From Shinella curvata (GTDB taxonomy: Bacteria; Pseudomonadota; Alphaproteobacteria; Rhizobiales; Rhizobiaceae), in contig NZ_JALJCJ010000001.1 in assembly GCF_022899935.1 (NCBI RefSeq), positions 518,053 through 582,052 of the forward strand: a stretch of DNA of 64,000 bases. The letters run 5' to 3'. Below, one piece after another: positions 24,544-34,453 of this stretch; within the stretch, counting starts at the first letter, position 1; each line of letters begins with the position of its first letter. The notes beneath the pieces were generated by a model. It was given only the letters and a program-made list of their open reading frames with translations, searched no databases and was not told the origin of the DNA. The position numbers were made by a program, and so were the translations under genes.

Positions 24544-25596
24544 ATGCAAAAGTCCCTGCGCACCCTCCTTCTCTCCACCGCCCTCCTTGCCGCCGGCACG
24601 CTTGCCGCACGCGCCGAAGCGCCGGATGTGGTGGTGTCGATCAAGCCGATCCACTCGCTCGTCGCCGCCGTCATGCAGGGCGTGGGCGAGCCGAAGCTGA
24701 TCGTCGAGGGCGCGGCCTCCCCGCATACCTATTCGCTGAAGCCCTCCAATGCCGCCGCCCTTCAGGATGCGGACCTCGTCTTCTGGGTCGGCCATGGACT
24801 GGAGGCCTTCCTTGAAAAGCCGCTGGAATCCCTCGGCGGCAAGGCGACCATTGTCGAACTCGATGATGCGCCCGGCATGGAGAAGCTGCAATTCCGCGAA
24901 GGCGGCCCCTTCGAGGCGCATACGCATGAAGGCGAGGAAGGGCACGATCATGCCCATGAGGGCCATTCCCACGACGAAGCCGGCCATGACCATGGCAAGG
25001 AGGCTGAGGCCAAGGAAACTGGCGAAGGCCATGATCACGCCGCGGAAGCCGGCCATCAGCACGACGAGCATGGCGAATTCGACATGCATCTGTGGCTGAG
25101 CCCGGACAATGCCCGCGCCATCGCCACCGAAGCGGCGCGCGTGCTCTCGGAGAAGGACCCGGCCAATGCCGAGACCTATAACAAGAACCTCGCGGCCCTC
25201 ACCGACAAGCTCGCCGCGCTCAACACCGAAATCACCGAGACCGTCGCCCCCGTGAAGGAAAAGCCCTTCATCGTCTTCCACGATGCCTATCAGTATTTCG
25301 AGCATCACTACGGCGTGCACGCCGCCGGCTCCATCACCGTCAGCCCGGAAACCCTGCCGGGTGCCGAGCGCCTGACCCAGATCCGCGACAAGGTCAAAAC
25401 CCTCGGCGCCACCTGCGTCTTCGCCGAACCGCAGTTCGAGCCGAAGCTGGTCAACGTGGTGATCGAGGGAACGTCTGCCAAATCCGGCGTGCTCGACCCG
25501 GAAGCCGCCACGCTGGAGCCGGGTCCGGACCTCTACTTCACGCTGATGCGCAGCATCGCCACTTCGCTGCGCGATTGCCTGGGGCAACCGAGCTGA
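24544..25596 (+). CDS. znuA: Zinc ABC transporter substrate-binding protein ZnuA
   Basis: A 350-residue periplasmic zinc-binding protein. The signal peptide ends at about residue 24 (LAARA-EA). Zinc ligands are the His in KPIHSLV, the His in FDMHLW and the His in FHDAYQYF. Between the first and second lies a His/Asp/Glu-rich loop (about 125-180) with many HDH and HTHEG units, typical of ZnuA and thought to collect zinc. A C-terminal Cys pair (TCVFAE...DCLG) may form a disulfide. The start has CGGAG five bases upstream. It is divergent from znuC, which shares its operator region. Confidence 0.97.
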   Translation: MQKSLRTLLLSTALLAAGTLAARAEAPDVVVSIKPIHSLVAAVMQGVGEPKLIVEGAASPHTYSLKPSNAAALQDADLVFWVGHGLEAFLEKPLESLGGKATIVELDDAPGMEKLQFREGGPFEAHTHEGEEGHDHAHEGHSHDEAGHDHGKEAEAKETGEGHDHAAEAGHQHDEHGEFDMHLWLSPDNARAIATEAARVLSEKDPANAETYNKNLAALTDKLAALNTEITETVAPVKEKPFIVFHDAYQYFEHHYGVHAAGSITVSPETLPGAERLTQIRDKVKTLGATCVFAEPQFEPKLVNVVIEGTSAKSGVLDPEAATLEPGPDLYFTLMRSIATSLRDCLGQPS

Positions 25597-25622
25597 TTTG
25601 AGGGGCAATGGTTGCCGCGTGG

Positions 25623-25645
25623 ATCCTCGGGTTAAGCCCGAGGAT
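25623..25645. repeat. Palindromic repeat copy
   Basis: ATCCTCGGG and CCCGAGGAT arms around TTAAG, 26 bases after the znuA stop. It may serve as a transcript 3' hairpin. It is in the opposite orientation to the copy at 25820. Confidence 0.85.
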
Positions 25646-25819
25646 GACGTGGTGGGGATGTTCAAGGCGACGCGAGAAACGTGAGCGCATGAGAATGGAA
25701 GAGCAAGGACCATCGCGCGCAAACCTTGAGGCGCACAGGCGAGAGCATCGCAAACTTGACCAACCTCCCAAGCGGTTTTTTCCATGAACTTTGCCGCGTC
25801 GCCTCCCCTCTCCTTCGTC

Positions 25820-25842
25820 ATGCTCGGGCTCGACCCGAGCAT
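25820..25842. repeat. Palindromic repeat copy (variant arms)
   Basis: ATGCTCGGG and CCCGAGCAT arms around CTCGA. Compared with the other copies both arms carry the compensating C-to-G and G-to-C changes, so the stem is kept. Confidence 0.85.
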
Positions 25843-25929
25843 CCACAACCACAAGCGCCGCATGAACTTTCTGCACACGCCTAAGCTCAAGAAAACCGGC
25901 GGGATCTTCCCGCCTTTTTCAGCCCAATC

Positions 25930-25948
25930 AATGTAATTATATAACATT
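25930..25948. promoter_or_regulatory. Zur-type operator of the COG0523 gene
   Basis: An imperfect 19-base palindrome with AATGT and ACATT ends and an AT-rich centre, 14 bases before the start of the GTPase gene. It resembles the znuA operator in sequence. Confidence 0.65.
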
Positions 25949-25962
25949 AAAGGCAAGAAACG

Positions 25963-27168
25963 ATGGACAACCGCCTCCCCGTTACCGTGCTCTCCGGCTT
26001 CCTCGGCGCCGGCAAGACGACGCTGCTCAACCATGTCCTGAACAACCGCAGCGGCCTGCGCGTGGCGGTCATCGTCAACGATATGAGCGAGGTGAATATC
26101 GACGCCGCCCTCATCCGCGAAGGCGGGGCGGATTTTTCCCGCACGGACGAACAGCTGGTGGAGATGACCAATGGCTGCATCTGTTGCACGCTGCGCGACG
26201 ACCTGCTGGCGGAGGTGCGGCGGTTGGCGGAGCTGAACCGCTTCGACTACCTGCTGATCGAATCGAGCGGCATTTCCGAGCCCCTGCCCGTCGCCACCAC
26301 CTTCGATTTCCGCGACGAAAACGGCTGGAGCCTGTCGGATGTCGCCCGGCTCGACACGATGGTGACGGTGGTGGATACCGCAAACCTCCTGAAAGACTAC
26401 GGCTCCCAGGATTTTCTTGCCCAGCGCGGCGAAACGGCGGGCGAAGGCGATACGCGCACGCTGGTGGAGCTTCTCGTCGAGCAGATCGAGTTCGCCGACG
26501 TCATCGTGCTCAACAAGACAGGTGCTGCAAGCCACGCCGATCTCCTCGCCGCGCGCCAGATCGTCGGGGGCCTCAACGCTGCCGCCCGCATCATCGAGAC
26601 GGATTTCGGCCGGTTGGCGCTCACCGATATTCTTGGCACCGGGCTGTTCGATTTCGCCAAGGCGAGCGAGCATCCGCTGTGGTTCAAGGAACTGCACGGC
26701 TTCAAGGATCATGTGCCGGAGACGGAGGAATACGGGATCCGCTCCTTCGTCTACCGCGCCCAAAGACCGTTCCACCCGGCGCGGTTCAAGGCGTTTCTCG
26801 ATGAAAGCTGGCCGGGCGTCATCCGCGCCAAGGGCTTCTTCTGGCTGGCGACGCGGCCGCACCATGTCGGTGAAATGAGCCAGGCGGGCGCGCTGGTCAG
26901 GAGCGGCCGGCTCGGGCTGTGGTGGGCCTCCGTGCCGCGCCAGCATTGGCCTCAGGACAAGGCGGCGCTCGATGCCATCGCGACCTATATCGATACCGTC
27001 TGGGGCGACCGGCGGCAGGAGCTCGTCTTCATCGGCGCGGACCCGATGGATGAAGCCGACATCCGACGCCGGCTGGATGCCTGCCTCGTCGCGGCAGAGA
27101 GCTTCGAGCCCGCCCGCTGGGCAAACCTGCCGGACCCGTTCCCCGTCTGGGTCCGGCAGGCCGGCTGA
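25963..27168 (+). CDS. COG0523 GTPase, zinc-starvation (ZigA/YciC) type
   Basis: A 401-residue G3E-family GTPase, proposed to be a zinc metallochaperone. Walker A is [10 protein letters not shown] (about 12-21), the metal-binding CxCC motif is GCICCTL (about 69-75), and [10 protein letters not shown] is the switch region. The C-terminal CobW domain spans about 255-390 and includes RPFHPARF. The guanine-specificity motif reads NKTG (184-187) instead of the usual NKxD. The Zur-type palindrome just upstream and the adjacent znu genes argue for zinc-starvation expression. Its stop abuts that of the convergent GH43 gene. Confidence 0.92.
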   Translation: MDNRLPVTVLSGFLGAGKTTLLNHVLNNRSGLRVAVIVNDMSEVNIDAALIREGGADFSRTDEQLVEMTNGCICCTLRDDLLAEVRRLAELNRFDYLLIESSGISEPLPVATTFDFRDENGWSLSDVARLDTMVTVVDTANLLKDYGSQDFLAQRGETAGEGDTRTLVELLVEQIEFADVIVLNKTGAASHADLLAARQIVGGLNAAARIIETDFGRLALTDILGTGLFDFAKASEHPLWFKELHGFKDHVPETEEYGIRSFVYRAQRPFHPARFKAFLDESWPGVIRAKGFFWLATRPHHVGEMSQAGALVRSGRLGLWWASVPRQHWPQDKAALDAIATYIDTVWGDRRQELVFIGADPMDEADIRRRLDACLVAAESFEPARWANLPDPFPVWVRQAG

Positions 27169-28779
27169 TCAGGAGAGCGCGGTGTAGCGGAAGTTCGCAA
27201 AATCCCCGCCGCGCCCGCGTCCCGTAATATCGAAGGCGAACAGGCCGATGAAGGCGCCGGTGAATGAGTTGTGCTCACCCCGTCCGCCTTCGTCCGAAAC
27301 CACGCCGGCATCCAGCACCGGGCCGATCGCCTGCCAGGCATCAGTCCCGGCCGGGCGCCAGAAGAACTGGAGATCGTTGCCGTGAACCTCCGCCGCCAGC
27401 TCCAGCGGCCCCTCGCCCACTGCGACGCCGCTGCCGGCCGGGAAGGTCAGGTTTCCGTTCGGGTAATCCCCCGGGCAGGACAGGATCGTCAGCGTGCGGC
27501 CCAGTACCTCGTGCCGGGTCAATCCGAGCGCATGGAACTTGTAGCGGTTGTAATAGTAGGTAAGGCCCGCGACCTGCTGATAGACCTCCGGCTCCGCCTC
27601 GATCACCGTCTCGGCGCGAAAATCATGATGCTCCTGCCGGCGCGCCACCAGCGCCTGCTCGAACCAGCTGCCGATGCTCTCGCGCCCGAACAGCGTGAGA
27701 TACCCCGGCTGCGCCGACAGCGAGAAGATCCGCTCCGGCTCCGGCGTGCGCAGCCACTGGAAATCCGCAGGCAACGTGCCTTCGGAAAAATCATAGAACA
27801 CGCTTGCCGGTTTTTCGTTTGCAACGGCACCGGCCGGCGCAGGCACCTCAACTTCCGGCACGGGCGAGCCGTGCTCCAGATAGAGCCAACCGTCGTCGCG
27901 CCACACGCATTTCTGCAGCGCCGTCTCGCGTCCCAGCGTGCAGCGGCGCAAAGGCGCCAACGGCCGGCCGCAGAGATGCGTGTGATAGACCTCGCCATCG
28001 GGCGTCTCGACATATTGCCCATGCCCGGCCCGCTGGAGCGGCGCTTCGGGATGATCCTTCGCGGTGATCAGATAGAGATCCGGATGCGCCTCATAAGGGC
28101 CGTCGATCGTCCGCGAGCGCGCCATGGTGACGGTGTGGTCGTAGCCCGTGCCGCCTTCCGCCGTCGTGAGATAATACCAGCCGTTGCGCCGGAAGAGATG
28201 CGGCGCCTCCACCAGGCCCTGCCTTGTGCCGGGAAAGATGTTCTTCACCGGCCCGACCAGACGCTTCGTCCCGGCATCCCATTCCTGAAGCAGGATGCCG
28301 TCGAAGGCATTGTGCGCCGCACCCGTATGGTTTTCCGGCCGGTGGTTCCACTGCATGTTGACGAACCATTTCCGCCCGTCCTCGTCATGGAACAGCGAGG
28401 GGTCGAAGCCGGAGGAATTGACGTAGACGGGATCGGACCACTCACCCTCCACCGACGACGCCGTGACGATGTAGTTGTGCGCATCCTTGAAGCTGCCGTC
28501 GAAGCGTTTGACGTCCGTATAAACAAGCCAGAACAGTCCGTCGGCATAGGACAGGCAAGGCGCCCAGACACCGCAGCTGTCCGGATTGCCGCGCATATCG
28601 AGCTGGCTCCTGCGCTCCAGCGGCCGGCGCACCAGCGTCCAGTTCACCAGATCGCGCGAATGATGGATCTGCACGCCCGGATACCATTCGAACGTCGAGG
28701 TCGCGATGTAGTAGTCCTCCCCCACGCGGCAGATCGAGGGGTCCGGGTTGAAGCCCGGCAGGATCGGGTTGCGGATCAT
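27169..28779 (-). CDS. Glycoside hydrolase family 43 (beta-xylosidase type)
   Basis: A 536-residue enzyme with an N-terminal five-bladed propeller (about 1-310) and a C-terminal beta-sandwich (about 330-536), the arrangement of XynB-like beta-1,4-xylosidases. The catalytic residues fit: Asp13 (NPDPS), Asp126 (SGFDPSLF) and Glu191 (VEAPHLF). There is no signal peptide, so it acts in the cytoplasm on imported oligosaccharides. The start at 28779 follows GGAGGAAACG. A strong terminator (28821-28850) separates it from the aldo-keto reductase gene upstream, so it depends on read-through or its own promoter in the 42-base gap. Confidence 0.93.
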   Translation of the reverse strand: MIRNPILPGFNPDPSICRVGEDYYIATSTFEWYPGVQIHHSRDLVNWTLVRRPLERRSQLDMRGNPDSCGVWAPCLSYADGLFWLVYTDVKRFDGSFKDAHNYIVTASSVEGEWSDPVYVNSSGFDPSLFHDEDGRKWFVNMQWNHRPENHTGAAHNAFDGILLQEWDAGTKRLVGPVKNIFPGTRQGLVEAPHLFRRNGWYYLTTAEGGTGYDHTVTMARSRTIDGPYEAHPDLYLITAKDHPEAPLQRAGHGQYVETPDGEVYHTHLCGRPLAPLRRCTLGRETALQKCVWRDDGWLYLEHGSPVPEVEVPAPAGAVANEKPASVFYDFSEGTLPADFQWLRTPEPERIFSLSAQPGYLTLFGRESIGSWFEQALVARRQEHHDFRAETVIEAEPEVYQQVAGLTYYYNRYKFHALGLTRHEVLGRTLTILSCPGDYPNGNLTFPAGSGVAVGEGPLELAAEVHGNDLQFFWRPAGTDAWQAIGPVLDAGVVSDEGGRGEHNSFTGAFIGLFAFDITGRGRGGDFANFRYTALS

Positions 28780-28820
28780 CGTTTCCTCCAAGATGATGCA
28801 CGTACGTCAGACTATGCTCG

Positions 28821-28850
28821 AAAAAGGCCGCCCGGTTTTGCCGGGCGGCC
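28821..28850 (-). terminator. Rho-independent terminator after the aldo-keto reductase gene
   Basis: A 10-bp perfect GC stem (28826-28835 with 28841-28850) and 5-base loop, followed on the minus strand by TTTTT. It lies 8 bases after the aldo-keto reductase stop. Confidence 0.9.
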
Positions 28851-28857
28851 CGAAAGA

Positions 28858-29889
<1,032 letters not shown>

Positions 29890-29942
29890 GGTCCATTTCC
29901 TTCATTTGAATCGGGACGTGTTTCGTACAGCCCGGACATACC

Positions 29943-29977
29943 AACCGGCAAGGGACATCCGCCCTCGCCGGCCGGTT
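29943..29977. repeat. Intercistronic hairpin
   Basis: A bulged inverted repeat (AACCGGC...AAGGG with CCCT...GCCGGTT) between the Gfo/Idh and aldo-keto reductase genes. There is no T-run, so it is more likely an mRNA processing or stability element than a terminator. Confidence 0.5.
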
Positions 29978-29986
29978 GTTCGCAAG

Positions 29987-31120
29987 CTAGCGCAGGAGTG
30001 AACGTGCTTCCTCGATGCCGAGCGCTTCCGGCTGCGTGCAGGTCGTCACGATATCGACCGCCTTGCCCTCCTCCGCCGAGCGCAGGATCGCGGTCAGCAC
30101 GTCGATCGTGTGCAGCGAGCGGTCGAGCGAGCAGCGATAGTCGCGGCCGGTCGTCACAGCCTCCATCATATCGGCAAGGCCGATACCACGGTAGTTGGCC
30201 TGTGTGCCCCAGTCGAACTGGTAGTTCTGCGCGGTCAGCGGGTGATCCCAGACCTCCACTTCCTTCGGCTCGCAGTCGTTGCCGGCCACTTCCACCTTGC
30301 CGCCGAAGAAGTTCGGATCCGGCACGAAGACAGCGCCATCTGTGCCGTAGAGCTCCATGTTCTGGTGGCGATGCGCCCAGACGTCCCAGCTCGCCATCAG
30401 CGCGATCTGCGCGCCGTTCTCGAATTCGAGGATGGCGTGGATGTTGGTGGCGACGATGACAGGAACGGCCTGGCCAAGGCGCGGGCCGTTGCCGATGATG
30501 CGCTCCTCGCGCGCCTTGTTGGCGAGCGCCACGACGCGCTTCACCGGGCCGACGAGATTGACGAGGTTGTTAACGTAGTAGGGACCGAGATCGAGGATTG
30601 GTCCACCGCCCGGCGCGAAGAAGAAGTCCGGGTTCGGATGCCAGCTCTCCATGCCGGGGCTCAGCACATGCGCCGTGCCCGACATGATCTTGCCGACCTT
30701 ACCACTGTCGATCAGATGGCGGGCGAACTGGTGCGAGCCGCCGAGATAGGTATCCGGCGCCGAACCGACCTTGAGCCCCTTGGCGTCGGCGATGCGGCGC
30801 AGGTCCTCGCCCTGTTCGATGGAGAGAACGAAGGGCTTTTCCGAATAGACGTGTTTGCCCGCCTCCAGCGCCGCCTTCGAGACGGGATAGTGCGCCTCCG
30901 GGATCGTCAGGTTGACGACGACGTCGACCGCCGAGTTGGCGAGCAGCGCGTCGATCTCCTGTGCTTCCACGCCGAACTCTTCCGAGCGCGCCTTGGCGGC
31001 TGCGGGATTGATATCGGCGCAGGCGACAAGCTTCAGGTTCCTGAACATCGGGATCAGCTTGAAGTAAGCGCCCGAAATGTTGCCGCAGCCGATGATGCCG
31101 ACTCCGTATTCCTTGCTCAT
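29987..31120 (-). CDS. Gfo/Idh/MocA family oxidoreductase
   Basis: A 377-residue NAD(P)-dependent sugar oxidoreductase. The Rossmann motif is GIIGCGNISGAY at residues 8-19, the EKPF motif is at about 94, and GGGPILDLGPYYVN is the catalytic-domain signature near 190. Such enzymes oxidise or epimerise sugar hydroxyls, often of keto-glycosides. It sits 12 bases downstream of the TIM-barrel isomerase, a common pairing in sugar degradation that proceeds through 3-keto intermediates. The substrate is not known. Confidence 0.93.
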   Translation of the reverse strand: MSKEYGVGIIGCGNISGAYFKLIPMFRNLKLVACADINPAAAKARSEEFGVEAQEIDALLANSAVDVVVNLTIPEAHYPVSKAALEAGKHVYSEKPFVLSIEQGEDLRRIADAKGLKVGSAPDTYLGGSHQFARHLIDSGKVGKIMSGTAHVLSPGMESWHPNPDFFFAPGGGPILDLGPYYVNNLVNLVGPVKRVVALANKAREERIIGNGPRLGQAVPVIVATNIHAILEFENGAQIALMASWDVWAHRHQNMELYGTDGAVFVPDPNFFGGKVEVAGNDCEPKEVEVWDHPLTAQNYQFDWGTQANYRGIGLADMMEAVTTGRDYRCSLDRSLHTIDVLTAILRSAEEGKAVDIVTTCTQPEALGIEEARSLLR

Positions 31121-31132
31121 GATGGTCAGTCC

Positions 31133-31894
31133 TCAGAATGCCTTGATGGTTGCGATCGAGCGAGTGGCAAGACGGGTGATGTCCTTGGGATTGTCATGCT
31201 CGACGATGAAGTGTTTTGCCGGCGTGCCGGCGAGCGCCTTGGCAAGATCGCCCCAGGCGACGGTGCCGTGGCCGACATCGGACCAGCCGTCCTCGTCCGT
31301 GGCCTCGCCCTTCGGCGCGATGTCCTTGACATGCACGGCGCTGATGCGGCTGCCGTATTTCTGGATCCAGGCGAAGGGATCGGCGCCGCCGCGGATGACC
31401 CAGGCGATATCCGCTTCCCAGGTGAGATCAGGACCACCGGCAAAGATGTGATCCTGCGGCACCGAGCCGTCCGGCAGCGCGAAGAACTCGAAATCGTGGT
31501 TGTGCCAGCCGAAGACGAGGCCCGCCTTGCGCAGCGGCTCGCCCGCCTTCTGCAGGCGTGCGCCAAACGCGTGCCAGCCGGCGGCATCCGTCGGGCGGTG
31601 TTCGGGCAAAAGGTAGGGGCAATAAACCGCCTCGATGCCGAGCGTGCGGCAAATCTCGATGACGCGGTCCGGCTCCCCCTCGATCATGTCGAGGCCGAAA
31701 TGGGCGGTGGGCATGGTGAGGCCGTTCTTGTCGAGATCGGCCTTCACCTGCTGGATGGCGGCATCGTCGAGCGACGCATAGAGGGCGCCGTAGCCCTCGA
31801 CTTCCTTGTAGCCGGCATCGCCGAGGATGCGGAACACTTCGGCGAAGGGCTGGAAATTACGGGCGCTGTAAAGCTGGAAACTGACGGTCTGCAT
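31133..31894 (-). CDS. Sugar phosphate isomerase/epimerase (AP_endonuc_2 family)
   Basis: A 253-residue TIM-barrel protein of the xylose-isomerase-like family. The metal-binding residues appear in KEVEGYG, TAHFGL, GWHNHDFEF, VHVKDIAP and the C-terminal FIVEHDNP. It has no signal peptide. It lies between the GH2 and Gfo/Idh genes with short gaps of 15 and 12 bases. In such pairs the enzyme usually isomerises a keto-sugar or acts as a glycoside lyase on it. The exact reaction is not predictable here. Confidence 0.9.
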   Translation of the reverse strand: MQTVSFQLYSARNFQPFAEVFRILGDAGYKEVEGYGALYASLDDAAIQQVKADLDKNGLTMPTAHFGLDMIEGEPDRVIEICRTLGIEAVYCPYLLPEHRPTDAAGWHAFGARLQKAGEPLRKAGLVFGWHNHDFEFFALPDGSVPQDHIFAGGPDLTWEADIAWVIRGGADPFAWIQKYGSRISAVHVKDIAPKGEATDEDGWSDVGHGTVAWGDLAKALAGTPAKHFIVEHDNPKDITRLATRSIATIKAF

Positions 31895-31909
31895 TGTTGT
31901 CTCCTCGTA

Positions 31910-34369
31910 TCAGTCTTGGGAAGTCTGGCAGGAATGAAGGTCGAGCCAATGGAAGCGGGGAACGGCACCGCTTTCGGCGGGCGTGAAGATCACGGTCCTG
32001 CGCTCTCCGGCGGTGAGGTCGAAAGCATTGTCCGACCAGCGGCCGGCGATGTTGGCCTCCAGCATGACATGCAGCGCAAGACCGCTTGCCGCGGCGGTGA
32101 CGGCAAAACGGCCATCGTCACCCGGCGAAACATCAAGCGTCAGGCCGGAAGCCTCGAGATCGAGCGCCTTGTAGGTGCCGGAGATATGGTGCCCCTCACC
32201 CTTCATGCCGTTCGAAGCCTCGAAGGACCAGAAGAGCAGCGTGTCCTCGGGAAGATCGGCGGCGAAGACGGAGAACAACATTTCCGCCTTGTCCGGGCCG
32301 CAGACACCCTCGGCGCTGCGATGGGGGCGCCGCTCGCCGGAGAGCGAGACCAGCCAAGTGTCGAGCTTCACCGTGACGGCTTCGGCCGTGTCGTTGACGG
32401 CGGAAAAGCCGATGGTCTCGCCGTCCTTCGACGGGATGGCGGCAACGGCGACGGGCTGGAAGAAGCGGCGCACCATATAGTGCATGGCCTTCCAGCTGCC
32501 GCCGTAATCGAGGCTCGACCAGGAGGCGACCGGCCAGGTGTCGTTGAGCTGCCAATAGAGCGTGCCCATGCAATGGGGCTTCAGCGAGCGCCAGTACTCG
32601 ACGGCGGTGCGGATGGCGAGGCCCTGCTGGATCTGGCTGAGATAGACGAAACTCGGGAAATCCTTGGGGAAGCGGAAGTAGCGGAACATGGTCCCGGCAA
32701 TGCGCTCGTTGCCGCCGGCATTCTTCTGGTGGCTTTCCATCACCGGCGAGGCGATGTTCATGTCCTTGCGCTCCGCGAAGGTCTTCATGACCGGCATGGA
32801 CGTGTAGGACTGGAAGCCGAATTCCGAGCAGAAGCGTGGGCGCACGGTGCGGTAATTGTCGAACGACTTGTTCTCGTGCCAGACGGACCAGTAGTGCATG
32901 TCGCCGGAACCGTCGGCATGCCAGGCATCGCCGAAATCGAGATAGCCGGAGGCCGGGCTCGACGGCCACCAGATCGCACCGGGCGCGGCCTTCTTCATCG
33001 CCACTTCGATGGTGCGGTTGAGGCGATCGTAGGAAACGAGGTAGCGGTCGCGGTTCTCACGGCTGACATCGAACCAGGTCAGCGCGCCGACCAACTCGTT
33101 GTCGCCGCACCACAGCACGATCGAGGGATGCGAGGCGAGACGCTTGACCTGATACTCAACCTCTGCGGCCACGTTGTCGAGGAAATCGACGGTCGAGGGG
33201 TAGAGGTTGCAGGCGAACATGAAGTCCTGCCAGACCATCAGGCCGAGCTCGTCGCAGAGATCGTAGAACCAGTCCGGCTCGTAGAAGCCGCCGCCCCAGA
33301 CGCGCAGCATGTTCATGTTGGCATCGACGGCAGATTGCAGCAGGTCGCGCACGGCGACGGGATTGATGCGCGAGGGCAGCGCGTCGGCGGGAATCCAGTT
33401 CGCACCGCGGCAGAAGATTTCGCGGCCGTTGACCTTGAGCGCAAAACGGCTGCCCGGCTCGTCCTTGTCGATCAGAAGCTCTACCTGGCGCAGGCCGGTG
33501 CGGCGCACGACGGTCTCCGTCGGCGTCTCGACACGCACGGCATAGATCGCCTGCTCGCCATGCCCCTTCGGCCACCATAGCGCAGGCCTTTCGATGCGGA
33601 ACATGTGGGTGAGCTGCGTCTCGCCGGCATTGACACCGATATCGAGCCGCACCCGTTCCTCGCCTAGCGCGAAATGCACCGGCAGGATGCCCGGCTGCTC
33701 GGCATAGAAGGTGGCGGTGACATAGAGATCGACGGCACCGTCAGCATGGTGGAACTGCCGCGTCGTGACATGTTCGATGCGCGCGGCTTCAAGCTTGCGC
33801 AGGACGATCTCGCCATAGATGCCGAGCGGCGCAATCGCGATGTTCCAGTCCCAGCCGAAATGGCATTGCGGCTTGCGCAGCATGTTGCCGTTCGGGATCG
33901 GCGAATTGCCCGTCGACCACGGAATGAAGAACGGCTGTTCCGCCTGCCGGAGCGCACCGGCCGCAACACTCGAATGGATCAGCACCTTCAGCGTGTTCTC
34001 GCCGACCTTCAGCGCATCGGTGACGTCGGGACGGTACCGGCGAAAACAATTGTCGGTGTCGAGCACCAGCACGCCGTTGACATAGACCGAGGCGACCGTG
34101 TCGATGCTGCCGATATCGAGATACCAGTCACCCTCCAGCATTTCGGGCGCGATCTCGAACGTCCGCTCGATCGCCCAGTCCTTCTCCGCCACCCACTGGA
34201 TATCGCGCTCATTGCGGCCGGCATAGGGATCGGGAATGAGGCCGGCGGCGAGAAGCGCGCTGTGCACGTCGCCGGGCACGCGCATGGGGGCGGTGTGCGC
34301 CGCGTCGATGCTGGTGACGGTCCAGAGGCCGGAAAGGTCGATGGAGGTAATGTCGGATGTGTGGGTCAT
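31910..34369 (-). CDS. Glycoside hydrolase family 2, beta-mannosidase type
   Basis: An 819-residue enzyme with the GH2 layout: sugar-binding domain (about 1-185), immunoglobulin-like domain (185-295) and a TIM barrel (295-600), then C-terminal beta domains. The likely acid/base is Glu425 in WCGDNEL and the nucleophile Glu516 in FCSEFGFQS. VWGGGFYEPDWFYDLCDELG, with WQDFMFACNLYP following, is characteristic of bacterial beta-mannosidases. No signal peptide is present, so hydrolysis is cytoplasmic. It is located after the ABC transporter genes and is likely to cut imported beta-mannosides or mixed hemicellulose oligomers. Confidence 0.95.
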   Translation of the reverse strand: MTHTSDITSIDLSGLWTVTSIDAAHTAPMRVPGDVHSALLAAGLIPDPYAGRNERDIQWVAEKDWAIERTFEIAPEMLEGDWYLDIGSIDTVASVYVNGVLVLDTDNCFRRYRPDVTDALKVGENTLKVLIHSSVAAGALRQAEQPFFIPWSTGNSPIPNGNMLRKPQCHFGWDWNIAIAPLGIYGEIVLRKLEAARIEHVTTRQFHHADGAVDLYVTATFYAEQPGILPVHFALGEERVRLDIGVNAGETQLTHMFRIERPALWWPKGHGEQAIYAVRVETPTETVVRRTGLRQVELLIDKDEPGSRFALKVNGREIFCRGANWIPADALPSRINPVAVRDLLQSAVDANMNMLRVWGGGFYEPDWFYDLCDELGLMVWQDFMFACNLYPSTVDFLDNVAAEVEYQVKRLASHPSIVLWCGDNELVGALTWFDVSRENRDRYLVSYDRLNRTIEVAMKKAAPGAIWWPSSPASGYLDFGDAWHADGSGDMHYWSVWHENKSFDNYRTVRPRFCSEFGFQSYTSMPVMKTFAERKDMNIASPVMESHQKNAGGNERIAGTMFRYFRFPKDFPSFVYLSQIQQGLAIRTAVEYWRSLKPHCMGTLYWQLNDTWPVASWSSLDYGGSWKAMHYMVRRFFQPVAVAAIPSKDGETIGFSAVNDTAEAVTVKLDTWLVSLSGERRPHRSAEGVCGPDKAEMLFSVFAADLPEDTLLFWSFEASNGMKGEGHHISGTYKALDLEASGLTLDVSPGDDGRFAVTAAASGLALHVMLEANIAGRWSDNAFDLTAGERRTVIFTPAESGAVPRFHWLDLHSCQTSQD

Positions 34370-34410
34370 GGCAGTCTCTCGGCGGTTTCTCTTGCCGCAG
34401 GAAGGTATGT

Positions 34411-34434
34411 CCCTCCGGCCGCACGGCCAGAGGG
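34411..34434. repeat. Intercistronic hairpin
   Basis: CCCTCCGGCC (34411-34420) pairs with GGCCAGAGGG (34425-34434) at 9 of 10 positions, between the ABC ATPase and GH2 genes. There is no T-run. Confidence 0.6.
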
Positions 34435-34453
34435 TTGTTCGCGAAAGGCGGGC

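Larger units (their letters stand above)
25597..25929. other. Intergenic region with two palindromic repeats
   Basis: These 333 bases between znuA and the COG0523 gene hold no gene. They contain two opposed copies of the palindromic repeat (25623-25645 and 25820-25842) and otherwise nothing recognisable. Confidence 0.6.

Noticed and set aside
24523-26946. 807-codon minus-strand frame across znuA and the COG0523 gene
   Set aside because: It is antisense to both genes, and its middle part simply translates the palindromic repeats.
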